The notes under the pieces were generated by a model. It saw nothing but the letters and a program-made list of their open reading frames with translations. It made no database searches and was not told the DNA's origin. From positions 1-64,000 of the forward strand of contig JAQGDQ010000433.1 of NCBI GenBank assembly GCA_030141605.1: DNA of 64,000 nt. The letters run 5' to 3'. Shown here piece after piece: positions 13,721 to 24,815 of this stretch; positions within the stretch are counted from its first letter, which is position 1, and each line of letters opens with the position of its first letter. The DNA is from Tubiluchus corallicola (lineage: Eukaryota > Priapulida > Priapulimorpha > Priapulimorphida > Tubiluchidae). A program made the translations under genes and the position numbers.

Positions 13721-13989
13721 GCTTTCTCCACGATAACTAGCATTTTCTTTTTTCCTGCAAGCAATGATTATGCATTAAGCGTAATTACCTTCTCTTAATG
13801 CCAGTCAGCTAACAACCCTGAAGTATAAAACTGTTTGATTAATGATAATCATCGGCTTGTAATAAAAATCTAAACGCAATCATGATTATACACACAAACC
13901 TCGTAACAAACCTCGTTTTAATAAGATCAATAGGTTATGGTAACAATCTAAGCTTTACACATTGTAAAATAGTGTTGTTAGCGAAGCTT

Positions 13990-14096
13990 TTTTGTTTGTT
14001 TCTTTGTATGTATGTATGTACGTTTGTTTATTTGTTTGTTTGTTTGTTTGTCTGTCTGTCTATCTATCTGTCTGTCTGCCTGTCTGTCTGTTTCTA
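13990..14096. repeat. Tetranucleotide tract (TGTA/GTTT/GTCT)n
   Basis: Successive runs of TGTA, TTTG and TCTG-type tetramers, with short interruptions. Confidence 0.85.
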
Positions 14097-14300
14097 ACAG
14101 TTAGTTTCTTAACTGGTACTAACCCACTATATCAACGTGAATGAGAAGATCAGTTTCCCGAGTACCTGCTTTATGGAAGGCCCCTAGTTGATAATTTTGG
14201 AAGACAGGAGTCTGTGAACTGTTTAGAAGAGAGGCACCTGGGATTTATGTGGTTAAAAGTCGTGAAATGAATCCAACTTTTATAAATTCACTTCATGATC

Positions 14301-14420
14301 ATTCTATTCTATTCTATTCTATTCTATTCTATTCTATTCTATTCTATTCTATTCTATTCTATTCTATTCTATTCTATTCTATTCTATTCTATTCTATTCT
14401 ATTCTATTCTATTCTATTCT
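14301..14420 (+). repeat. Perfect pentanucleotide microsatellite (ATTCT)24
   Basis: Twenty-four uninterrupted ATTCT units, then one variant ATTCC. The reading frame through it (Phe-Tyr-Ser-Ile-Leu) is a repeat artefact. Confidence 0.97.
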
Positions 14421-14589
14421 ATTCCATTCTAATTTCCATTACACACTTTCTATTACGAGTTTTCACTTACAGAAATAATGAAATCGCGTCCATTCTACAT
14501 TTACGTAAAGATCGTTGAATTATTAATACGCTGTAATGCAATTATTGTTCGATAATTTTTGTTTTATATTGTATTATTGTAATTATAGG

Positions 14590-14680
14590 CCTGTTAGTAG
14601 CGGCCTATTGTGTATATTCCAATCTGTACATATTTGCTAAATAAAGATTTATCATCTTCAACGTCGTCATCATCAGTTTC
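14590..14680 (+). mobile_element. Probable retroelement 3' tail
   Basis: Reads TGTACATATTTGCTAAATAA then AGATTTATCATC and a run of simple CATC/GTC repeats. An AATAAA-containing end running into a short repeat is typical of LINE or SINE 3' ends. The body upstream was not identified. Confidence 0.4.
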
Positions 14681-15464
14681 TGGTAATGTTACGTTCAATT
14701 TTTCGGTTTATTCTATAACTCCGTTGCTTTAGCATTTTCTGTAGTTGTTTTAAATTTTTCAACTTGTCTTGTTTTTTGTCTGCTACTTTTAAATCAACGA
14801 AAGAAGATTTTATTTACGTTGATTCTATTAGAATGGAATAGAAATGTATTTTTTACTTGGATGCGTAAAAGAATAGCGTTAATTCTATTATGGTTCAAGT
14901 GTGGTTAGTAATTACTAAAAATAAAAAATACTAGTACAAGTTATAAATGAAAAAAAACACGAGAAGTTAGGAAAAGCCGAATTTTAATTATTCGGAATTA
15001 AAATATGCCTGCACGTTTTTCACGCTACTATTATTTTTTACCCGAGTTTTGAGGCTTGGAAGTGCAGTGTACAATATTTTACATCTACAATTTACACGGG
15101 ATATTTACAATGCCACGTACGATGCACTTGTGTGCTTCGCAACGGCTCAGTAAAAAACGGCACATCTAATTAATAACCGAGAATTGAAATAATGCGATAA
15201 TAATTATAAAAAGTTTATTGAAACGAGTTTACTCCGTTGAAAGCATAAAATGCATGCAGGCAAAACAAGACACACGTTATAAAGTACAGACTGTGCTTCG
15301 TACAAGAAAGAAGTAAAGGTATGCCTATATGCATTTACAGCATACATATGTGTTATTGTTTAATATAGGTGATTACGCTGATAACGCAACAACTTCTTTG
15401 GCTACGTAGGGCATATCACTAACCCACTTAATGCAAATTGTATTTCCTTCTCATTAGTTGTAAC

Positions 15465-15467
15465 ACA

Positions 15468-15498
<31 letters not shown>

Positions 15499-15599
15499 GC
15501 ACGCGCACGCACGCGCACGCACGCGCACGCACGCACGCGCACGCACGCACACGCACACGCACGCACGCACACGCACGCACACGCACGCACGCGCACGCA

Positions 15600-15631
<32 letters not shown>

Positions 15632-15633
15632 CA
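15465..15633. repeat. (CA)n/(CGCA)n microsatellite
   Basis: Alternating purine-pyrimidine tract of CACA, CGCA and CGCG steps over about 170 bp. The CG-rich core makes it a strong candidate for Z-DNA. Confidence 0.95.
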
Positions 15634-15816
15634 AGTTATGCAAGGACAGCTATAAGTAGGGTAATTACATTAAATTCGTTCACGATGGCCGTTTGACCAA
15701 ATTAAGCCTGTTTGACCACGATTGTCTTAAGAATAAGCGACTTGGCCAATCTACACATTATCTTGTCATTAGTAAGTCTACTTTAAATCTAAAGAACTTT
15801 GAATTTGGTACAGAAA

Positions 15817-16074
15817 ATGATGTGCTGTCGTGTTTATGTGACTAGTGTTTTCTATGTTATTGTGATCGGCATAATTTTTTTTCTCATCTATAACAAGCAT
15901 GGTAACGAGTTTTTACTATTATTTTATAATACTCATGTTCGGATAGTCTCAGATCAGCCATGTCGTGCGTTCGGATTTATCGAATCTCACCAGGTTGTCA
16001 CCGAATCCCAGTTGCAGTCTGTATCTGAACAACTACTGCCTGCAACAAGGAATAGAGCAGACAGGTGTTCTTCT
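15817..16074 (+). CDS. Orphan first exon of a type II membrane protein (rest not found)
   Basis: Open frame from ATG 15817 to a TCT/GTGAGT donor at 16074 gives exactly 86 codons. Two Met and a short Cys/Arg segment are followed by a hydrophobic stretch (VFYVIVIGIIFFLIY), then a soluble stem with FIESHQVVTESQLQ and RNRADRCSS. Short cytoplasmic tail, signal-anchor and stem is the layout of Golgi glycosyl- and sulfotransferases. No catalytic exon in the correct phase was found downstream on the plus strand; the SDR at 17343 is not a partner because the join would hit a stop. It could be a pseudogene fragment, an exon with distant partners, or chance. The family is not identified. Confidence 0.4.
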
Positions 16075-17342
16075 GTGAGTGCCTTTACATAATAAACAAA
16101 AAAATCGTTTAACAATTTTATAGTTGCTTAAAAACAAATAAAGGTTTAAAACAATTAAAAACTGACGACTCAGACCCAACACTCAGGCCAACAGCCAATA
16201 GCGTCGTTGGCTCGTCACAGCATGTCTTCTGCGGGTGTGACATTTGTACATAATTGAACACGTCACGAGACACCTCAACATTTAAATCTTTGAAAATCAG
16301 GTTGTAACTCCCTCTTTCAATTTTTCGATGTAGCTACTTTTTCATCCAAACTTTTAACACTTTTTTCCAATTTTTCTTTTTTAATTGTTCAATCGAAGCT
16401 AGCCCAACAGACAACAAAGCACGTCTGCATATTGGCACCATAATTTCACTGACATTCCTTGATGAATAGTTATTGCCAGAGTTTGACGGAGTAAAGTTTG
16501 ATGTCGTCTAAACACGCGTCAGTTCTTAAATTTACAATTTTCGTTTGTCAGTTTTAGTTTGAAAGTTTAAAAACTGATCGCATAAACGGACAAAGCAGAG
16601 CAATTTTAGTTGCATATGTCCGCGCGCTCTCATAGATTTTAGTTAATTACAGATTTTGCAACATATAGTGTGAGCTGAAACTTGCATGTCTGCGCAGTGT
16701 ATTAAGCTTAAAACAACCGATGACACAAAAACAGTGTCGCTTTTGCACTTTTGCCCATAGCTTGAGAGCTTGCAGTAAGATCAGATAATCTTAGTAAAGT
16801 AAGTCAGCTTTTCTAATTAAACCATTCGTCTCGATACTGCACTTTTGTCTGATATGCCTGCTTACATACTGCATGTGACAAGTACGGTGTTTACCCAGAG
16901 CCGGACTGGGTCCGAAAAGTTGGTGCTTTTGACTGTCGACTATAAAATTTGACAGCATAGTCCCATAATAATACATCAGTAGCTTTACACTTTCATTTTG
17001 TCTATATTTAAAGGGTCCCAGCTGACTCATGATATTTAAGTCTGTATAGCTAATAGCACCAATTTCACAAGCATATAAGATAGGCAACTGATAGGAGCAC
17101 TATAAGGTTTTTGCTGCTATTTCATTACAATGCTTACCCAAAGTCCATAGAATGCTGTTAACTGCGCCAGAGAATTTTCATTAAAGTCTAGGTATGTCAA
17201 TATAAAATTATTCATCAGCTTTAGTGTACTGACGATTTTATCAGGCATACAAATCGCACGCCTGTCTGGCTTGTTGTTTACAAATGGGTAAAAGTTCGGC
17301 TACGTTTTATTTTCCTTTAGAAGAGTGATACACAGTACTAAA
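16075..17342. other. Non-coding interval upstream of the SDR gene
   Basis: No recognisable exon. A strong acceptor (TTTTATTTTCCTTTAG) ends at 17320, 22 bases before the SDR start codon, so the SDR mRNA either has a 5' UTR intron or receives a trans-spliced leader. Confidence 0.45.
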
Positions 17343-18158
17343 ATGGCAACGTTTTCAAGTAAAAAACCCCATAAAGGGAAAGTTGCTGTTGTCACTGGAT
17401 CCACTTACGGGATTGGATACAGTATTGCAAGACGTTTAGCTCAAGATGGAGCTAGTGTTATGATTTGTAGCAGATCAAAAGAGAATGTCGAAAAGGCTGT
17501 AGAAATGCTCAAAGCTGAAGGACTGATAGTGAATGGAACTGTTTGTGATGTTTTGAAAGAAAATGACTGGAAATCATTAATTGATCAGACAATAGAAAAT
17601 TTTGGTGGAGTGGACATTTTTGTCTCAAACACAGGCGGTGGAAGTACTCTTGAAAAAATTGGTGGGACAGTAGGTCCGATGTTGGACGTCACTGAGGAAG
17701 GCTGGGATGCCATGATGAAATTTAACTTGAAAGCGGGATTCTTTATAGCCAAATTAGCTGCTGCTAGTATGGAGAGCAGAGGTGGTGGTAACATAATCTT
17801 CAATTCATCAATTTGTGGATACCAAGCGTGTGCTGGATGTGAACTGCTACCTGGAGCAGGTTTGTACTCAGTGACGAAGACAGCCATTTTGGGTTTAGTT
17901 CAAGCCATGGCGCCACAGTGCGCAGAAAAAGGAATACGTGTAAATGCAGTAGCACCTGGAGTGATCGAAACGCCACTAGTCAGTTATCTTAAAAACATGC
18001 CTGAAACTACAGCTGCCTACTTAAATCGCTGCCCTATGAGACGCTTTGGACAGCCTGAGGAAGTAGCAGGAATGGTGTCATTTCTCTGTTCAAGTGATGC
18101 TAGCTACATAACTGGTGAAACAATTTGTATTCATGGAGGTTTTCCTACTAGACTGTGA
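17343..18158 (+). CDS. DHRS4-like short-chain dehydrogenase/reductase
   Basis: Intronless 271-aa protein. The ATG at 17343 is the start; the open frame extends a few codons upstream only through GTG. It has the classical SDR layout: TGSTYGIG at 18-25 binds the dinucleotide; R44 in CSRSKENV after strand 2 favours NADP(H); SNTG replaces the usual NNAG; N128, the Ser in NSSICG (about 155) and YSVTK (Y175, K179) complete the catalytic tetrad. [15 protein letters not shown] and [10 protein letters not shown] match the DHRS4 branch, which reduces carbonyls and retinal in peroxisomes. The last residues are PTRL; DHRS4 ends in SRL, a PTS1 signal, so TRL may be a weaker version. An insertion around residues 97-113 ([13 protein letters not shown]) and another before YSVTK distinguish it from typical members. 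ATTAAA near 18363 could be the polyadenylation signal. Confidence 0.94.
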   Translation: MATFSSKKPHKGKVAVVTGSTYGIGYSIARRLAQDGASVMICSRSKENVEKAVEMLKAEGLIVNGTVCDVLKENDWKSLIDQTIENFGGVDIFVSNTGGGSTLEKIGGTVGPMLDVTEEGWDAMMKFNLKAGFFIAKLAAASMESRGGGNIIFNSSICGYQACAGCELLPGAGLYSVTKTAILGLVQAMAPQCAEKGIRVNAVAPGVIETPLVSYLKNMPETTAAYLNRCPMRRFGQPEEVAGMVSFLCSSDASYITGETICIHGGFPTRL

Positions 18159-18837
18159 TCAAGACTTTCGACTTTGAACCATGTGGACTTTCTGTTCTGT
18201 GTTTTTGGCTTTCATTCATCTTCTTATTTTAAATCTGAGTTTTTCTGCATTTGGAATTCTACTAAGGCCTTCAGAAAATATTGTTTTAAATTTAAGCACT
18301 TGACACATAATCAATTTGCGTTAGCTTTGTACCTACACTGCACTTCATGTATGCTAAGACAGTATTAAACCTAAATTTTTCAATTCAAATTGGACGGTCT
18401 ATATTGGCAAATCCAAATTTAGCAGGACGTGTGCTCAGTTGAAAAACAGATTGGACTGCGATTGATCATTTTACTGGTAGTTAGTTAGAATCAACTATTG
18501 GCCATGAGCAACCGAGACACAGATACGGTTTAATTTGCAAGGATTATTTACCTTTCATATAAAATTTTTATCAAGTTTACTCATAGCAGTCCTATCTGGC
18601 TCGATATTTACTTGTGGGTGACAGTGTAAAAGAATTGGGATACGTTCCAGAGTCAAAAATTAATCCTGCTTAAAGCATGCAAATTAAACGTTTTATGAGT
18701 TTTATTCATATTTCTACTGATTAATTTCATTCCGTTTGCTTGAAGCCACATAGCTTTCTTACTAATAGCCACTAGCTAAACTTGCTAGCGGGACTTATTA
18801 CACGTAATGTTGAAGCTTACATAAAAGTCTGACCAGA

Positions 18838-19105
18838 CCTGTTTAGTCTAGTGGTAATGCGTCTTCTTTCCGTCTGGGAGGTCGTGAGTTCGAACCAGCG
18901 GCCGGGTAATACTAAAGACTTTAAAAATGGTACCTGCTGTTGCCCTGCCTGACGGATAGTATTTAGGGTAAAAGTGGGGTAATAATAGTCTCTGTTATGT
19001 AGTTGTAGGTTGTTATTTACAGTCGGCGATAATAGCTCTTTGAGCTAATGTTAATTGTTGACCCAAAAGTCGACTTGAAATAAAGATTATTATTATTATT
19101 ATTAA
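18838..19105 (+). mobile_element. tRNA-derived SINE
   Basis: The head carries a pol III A box (TAGTCTAGTGGTAATGCG, about 18846) and a B box (GAGTTCGAACC, about 18888) 40-45 bp apart, as in a tRNA gene. The acceptor stem does not close, so it is not a working tRNA. An unrelated body of about 150 bp follows, ending GACTTGAAATAAAGATTATT with a (TTA)n tail at 19083-19103. This is the standard structure of a SINE mobilised by a LINE. Confidence 0.85.
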
Positions 19106-20217
19106 GCAGTTGGCAGTTAAACACTGTGTTTTAAAAGCCCTGGAGCGTCCTTGTGAAAATTTCACTAATATTATAATCTGGTTGCCATAGCGATGGGTTG
19201 CAGACAAAATTCCTTTTCAGAAAGTTATGGCAAACTTATGAACCGCAAACCGAGCTAGTATTTAGTAGTACGTGCTCTGTCGGGAACTAAAAAACACTAT
19301 AATTGTACTGTTTTACATTAGTGGGTATGTTTCTAGAACAGAATAATACATTATGTACTGTTTTAATGCTTCAAATTAGATAAAATTGTCGTAGATAAAG
19401 TGAAAAATAGCTTTGTGCCAAGTAAAAAAAAATCGTCGTTAAAATGGAAAGTGCGTCGTTAAGTGAGAAGGTGTCAAATGTTCAGCGTCATTAAAATAAA
19501 ACATCACTAAACGGGGAATCGTTAAGTGAGGACTTACTGTAATTCGTTAACATTCGTATGATTAAATAACTCACGCAAAATATACATATTTGACCCCATT
19601 ACCGTTTATATACCTGTTCGCCAAGTTAAGAAAATACAATACACTTAACTTTAATATTCAGCAGTCATTATTGTTTAACCTAATTAAATCTCCAATCTTG
19701 TGCTTGATAGATGCTCCTGTTTTGTAAAGTGTAAATTAGACTGCTAAAGACAAAGAATTACGTGGAAAAAACGCAAAGGTATGAAACGTAGTTGGAACAA
19801 TAAAGCTGATATAGTTCAAGTTAAAATTGAAAGACCACATGGTCTTATGTGGCAACATTGTTGTTTAGCAGCGAGCAATGTGGATTTATAAAGCGAAGTT
19901 TGAATGTAATAAACGGCAGATTTTACTTGATTATAGCATTGTGCAGCATGGTGGCCACGATAAGCGGCTGCATTTATTATTCATGGATTTATTAAGCAAA
20001 TGTATTGTCAATAACTGCACCGTGTTACATGGCTTCTACCACTTGTGTTGTGACTAGTCACTAAATTAACCTGCATGGAGTGATGATACTATTTGTCTTG
20101 TTAATAATGTCTACAGTTTTGTTTCCCGTAAGTGGAGAATTTCTGTTATATAATTGATTTTTACAACAAGAAGCCATATTGTAATACGGTGTTGTGTTTG
20201 TCAATTTCTCTTCATTA
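19106..20217. other. Non-genic interval
   Basis: No exon, RNA gene or clear repeat boundary seen. Confidence 0.4.
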
Positions 20218-20693
20218 TATGTGTGCTTGCACAGCGAAAACATTTGGACGTTGGCATCTAAGCTTCTCTCGCTATGCACACATTTTTAATCCCCATTTAG
20301 TGAGGATCATTTTTGATACCAAACTCATCGCTGTATGTTATTTCTAAGCTGAAATAATCCTCGTTGAGGCTGAGACTCGTGCTACAGAAAAAACCACAAA
20401 CAAAATGACTGCTTTCACAAGTTACAATCGGTGTTTGAAAACACAAGTTTTTCACACGTGCAGTACTAGCTTTTTGGCAGAAAGGCGGGTAAGGTGTTAT
20501 AAAATTAAATATTTTACATTTTTAGAACAGTTTCCTGGCAATTTGATACTAGGATATAAAAGTACAATATATTTAGCATCTATATTTGTAAAAAACAAAA
20601 AATTCGACCCAATTTTTGACTCCGTTGAAGCGTCACAGTGTAGCTTTAACTGTGCCGACTAGTGGACAGTTATGGTTTGCAAGCACACATATA
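20218..20693 (+). mobile_element. MITE family M1, copy 3 (about 475 bp, internally deleted)
   Basis: Starts TATGTGTGCTTGCACAGCG and ends GTGCCGACTAGTGGACAG...TTTGCAAGCACACATATA, the same terminal inverted repeats as 4095-4757. It shares GAGGATCATTTTTGATACCA and AAAATGACTGCTTTCACAAG with that copy but is about 190 bp shorter. Confidence 0.8.
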
Positions 20694-23338
20694 GATGTTT
20701 GATTCAGAACGTGACATCAATTCAGTGTTTATATTTTCATTTAATGTCAGAAACTAATTGTCTGTTATAGTTAAATTGTCTGTATTTCTCCCCTGTCCAA
20801 TCTCTTGCTGATTAGATATTGTGAAAGTAGTTCCGTATAAAAAATATTTAGCGTAACAGATTAGCAAGTACATCTGCATAGATTCTGTTGTGCCAATAGT
20901 TTGACGGCCTGCTGAATGTTATGTTGTGCACATTTCTTGTATGTTTTGCCTCCTCAACTAATGAACTTAATGGGACAGAATTTTAACTGTAGCTAGTTGC
21001 ATTTACTACATTGTACATAGCCACTTTTTAATACTAGGTTGCCCAACACTGGTTTGTAGAGAAGTATTTTTTTGGTTTTGATCATGTACTCAAATTCTAG
21101 CTGGTACAATTTGTAGCTGTCCGTTAATTAAAGGACCGTTGAAGTGTGGTTTTTGTTTTGTCGTGATCATGCACTTCATTAAATGTGCGTAATGAAATTT
21201 TTCGTTCCCCATCTTTATTTAGTCAAACACTTGGCCGCTTTCTTTTATAAAATATATGCTTATGAGAAAGTTTATTTACAGTCCTCGAAAATTTGTGCAA
21301 ATTTTGGTTGTAGTTATCTGTGAATGAAATAACTAGTTACTATAATTAGTTCAAAAGAAGATATTAATTTTTTCCGTGAAACTTAATGCTATGGCGGTGC
21401 TCATTGTTAGGCGTCCTGATTCTGCTTATTAGAGTTGAAGTAATAATTTTCAACACAGAGAGATGTGTTTATGACAGCCATCTTTCAACAAACCTAATTT
21501 GACCATAGTAAATAAAAAACACAACAGGCGGCAGCACCTACTTAGTTAAAACATTAATTTGCATGGTATGCTTATTACGGCTTTACACTACTGCTTTTCA
21601 GAAGCCGGGACGGGGTCTAAAGGGGACGATTTCCACAAAGAGAAACGGGAACGTCTTAAAAATTAAGAAGACTGACTTTAATAGAGTAGTACGGAGTAAT
21701 ATTCAGCAGCATCCTATTTTCTGCAAATTATAATTATGAAGTATTATGTTTTGGAGGAATACTCTATGCATTACTAAGGCATCTCTTTCTCTGTTGTGCT
21801 TGTGATATTCATGATTGTTTTTTGTTGTTGTTGCAAAGCGTATAAGCAGTATAAAATTATTTATAAACTTTTTTATTTTATGGTTTAATGTGAGAAATTA
21901 TAGATACGTTATAATGATATTATTTGTAATGTAAAACTATATACATAGTTTCATTTATGAATTAAAGTTATTTAGTTGCAATGATTTTTATAAAAAAAAT
22001 TATGTACGGTAAATAAAACACGAGAGACAAAATTCTCAAGAAAAAGCAAGCTAGTACGTGATTGGTTTTGGCACATACTTCATTTATAAGTCAAACTTAT
22101 TTCTTAGTTCAACTCTTTGTCAAGTTAATATTTCAAGCTGTAGTGGAGAAATTTATTTTACGAGAGATTATTAAGTCTATTTGCTACGTATATTTCCATT
22201 CTTAGTGTTGCTCTTGTATATCACGTCAATGTAGTAATATCGTAATTCAATTCAACTCAATTTATCGCGCAAGTATTCAGTTGGCATTACATATGTTAGC
22301 AAGTATAAGATAAAAAGAAAAATATATACATGTAAAACTACAGGTTAGAGCTCCATTATAGGGAACAATTACATAATAGTTACCAAACTGTCTGAGAATA
22401 ACTGAAAGTTTTACATAATTGTTACCAAACTGTCTGAGAATAACTGAAAGTAGTATTAGATATTATAGAGCTTTACAAGTACTACGGCGACTATTATTAA
22501 TAAGAGACCCGCTAATTTGTTGAGAATTTCACATTGAAATAGGTATATGCAATTTTTCGTTTCACATACAGCCCACTGTATAATGATTTTTTAGCTTTGC
22601 ATTAAAAAAATCCGAGGTTTCCGGCAGTTATCAGGGCATAATGAATTAAAATCCGGAACTACGAGTATTTATGAAACAATAGTCAAAGAAGAAAAACAGT
22701 AAATGCTGTTTTTTCCTCACTTTTTTGTCACATAATAATTATTACATAATGACACAAACAATTTCACGTAATGATTATTACAGATTGATGTGAAGTTTGA
22801 TACAAAAGGACAAATTTTGTGAATTTTTTATCCAGTGAACCGTAACGGTTTCCTGCCCGTCAGTGGATTCACGTAGACACATTTGTCATAATTCTGACTT
22901 TCGATAAAGTTTTAATAAGTGTCATGCATTCACGTTAAAAGCTGTTTTCTAAAATTGCATAAAAATGTCTAAAACTACAAAAATAAGACTCATCGCTAAA
23001 TTCCGTCTATTCGCCTCTATTGTATAGGCTAAGCTCGCCATTGTTTCATGACAGTAATTTCAAAGGTTTCTAAAACACGTCCGACTGATCGCTTGCCCAT
23101 GTTGTGTGTTGGGCGCCGAGTAAACCACTAGCCGAAGTAGGACAATTGGCGTACATGGGTTAGCCCAACTAGGACGCGTCGTACATCGGTTAGCCCAAGT
23201 AGGACATGTCGTACATGGGCTGTCCAAGTAGGACACTAGAGACAGGTCGCGAATTGAGTTCGTTAAGCGTACTTACACCGTCCCTTCTCCTAGTTTATCA
23301 CTGATCGCTTGACCATGTTGTGTGACCCAGTTGACCCT
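20694..23338. other. Non-genic interval with a short direct repeat
   Basis: No supported exon. At 22370-22450 a 50-bp segment (TTACCAAACTGTCTGAGAAT...) is directly repeated. At 23135-23235 a unit of about 35 bp around GTACATGGGTTAGCCCAA and GTAGGAC is repeated three times. Confidence 0.5.
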
Positions 23339-23770
23339 TTTATCACCATTTTCCGAAGCATTTTCACCATTTATCAATATTTCCCAAAGTATTTTCACCA
23401 TTTGTCAATATTTCCCAAAGCATTTTCACCGTTTATCAATATTTTCCAAACCATTTTCACCATTTTTCAATATTTTCCAAACCATTTTTATAATTTATAA
23501 CTATTTTCCAAAACATTTTCACCATTTATCGTTATTTTCCAAAGCATTTTCGCCATTTATCAATATTCCCCAAAGCATTTTCATCATTTGTCACTATTTT
23601 CCAAAGTATTTTCACCATTTGCCAATATTTTCCAAAATTTTCACCATTTATCACTATTTTCCGAGCATTTTCACCATTTATCACTATTTTCCAAAGCATT
23701 GTCATAATTTATCGTTATTTTCCAAAGCATTTTCATCATTTGTCAATATTTTCCAAAGCATTTCTCTGTT
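23339..23770 (+). repeat. 31-bp minisatellite
   Basis: About 14 imperfect copies of a unit close to CCATTTATCAATATTTTCCA plus AAGCATTTTCA. The unit length is not a multiple of three, and the array stays open in two frames because it holds few stops; the His/Phe/Ser-rich frames are not evidence of a gene. Confidence 0.9.
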
Positions 23771-23904
23771 TTGTAGTGAGACAATGATACGTACGTAATT
23801 ACTTGTTATATTATCTTGTTTCTTCATGTTTTTGCATTTGTAATGAAATTTCTGTTTTGTTCATAATCAGATAAAGCCAAATCTTTCATTTATCCCTCTG
23901 TGTT

Positions 23905-24050
23905 TTGGTTTTGAGCCATTGGGTCTTTGGATTTTTGGTTATTGGATCTTGTGTCATTGGGTTAATGGATCTTGTAACATTGGGTCTTGGGACAGTAGGT
24001 TTTTCGGATTTTGGACATTGGGTCTTGGGTCATTGGATCGTACCTAGGTC
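23905..24050 (+). repeat. Short imperfect repeat around TTGGGTCTTGG / CATTGGAT
   Basis: About ten loose copies of a 14-18 bp unit with GGTCATTGG or GGATCTTG cores. Confidence 0.6.
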
Positions 24051-24537
24051 TTGCAGAGAGCTCGCTTATTCTCAAATTGCAGTAAACCGAAATATGTGAG
24101 AAATAACGAGCTTTATGTCAAATGAAACCATAATTTTTGACTCAGTCTATTAGTAACAATGATAACGTTATAAAGTAATACTAGTAATACTATTGTTGAC
24201 ATGGATTTGATACACGCGAATTTAAACCATAATTTCAAGATTTATTTGTTTAGCCAACTTATAAAATTTCTACAAGCACAAATTTGTGCACTTCTATAAC
24301 AACTCAAGATTATAACTCTATTATAATTACATGTATTAGATCTGTGTGGTGGAGGCGTCCTGAAAATTGACAATACAGCCAAATAAGTTAAAATCCACGT
24401 CGAAAAGAAACGGAAATAGAGAAAGAGAGGGATGCATGAAAAACACGAAAGGAAGAAAGTTGGAGAAATCCAGGGAAGCTGTGTGGATATGAAAACTGAT
24501 GCTTTGCTGACAACAATGACGACGGCAATGATGATAA

Positions 24538-24815
<278 letters not shown>

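Noticed and set aside
17325-17342. Upstream GTG start for the SDR
   Set aside because: GTG is not a normal start in animals. The ATG at 17343 lies 22 bases after a strong acceptor and gives the usual SDR N-terminus.
15817-18158. Splicing of the orphan type II exon to the SDR
   Set aside because: Joining 16074 to the acceptor at 17320 in phase 0 reads into a stop (TAC TAA) before the SDR start.
18838-18912. Functional tRNA gene
   Set aside because: A and B boxes are present but the acceptor stem does not pair, and the sequence continues into a SINE body with a (TTA)n tail.
23100-23240. CRISPR-like spaced repeats
   Set aside because: Three loose copies of GTAGGAC/GTACATGGGTTAGCCC without uniform spacers, in animal DNA.
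23309-23798. A Phe/His/Ser repeat protein
   Set aside because: Produced by the 31-bp minisatellite; frames shift freely between units.
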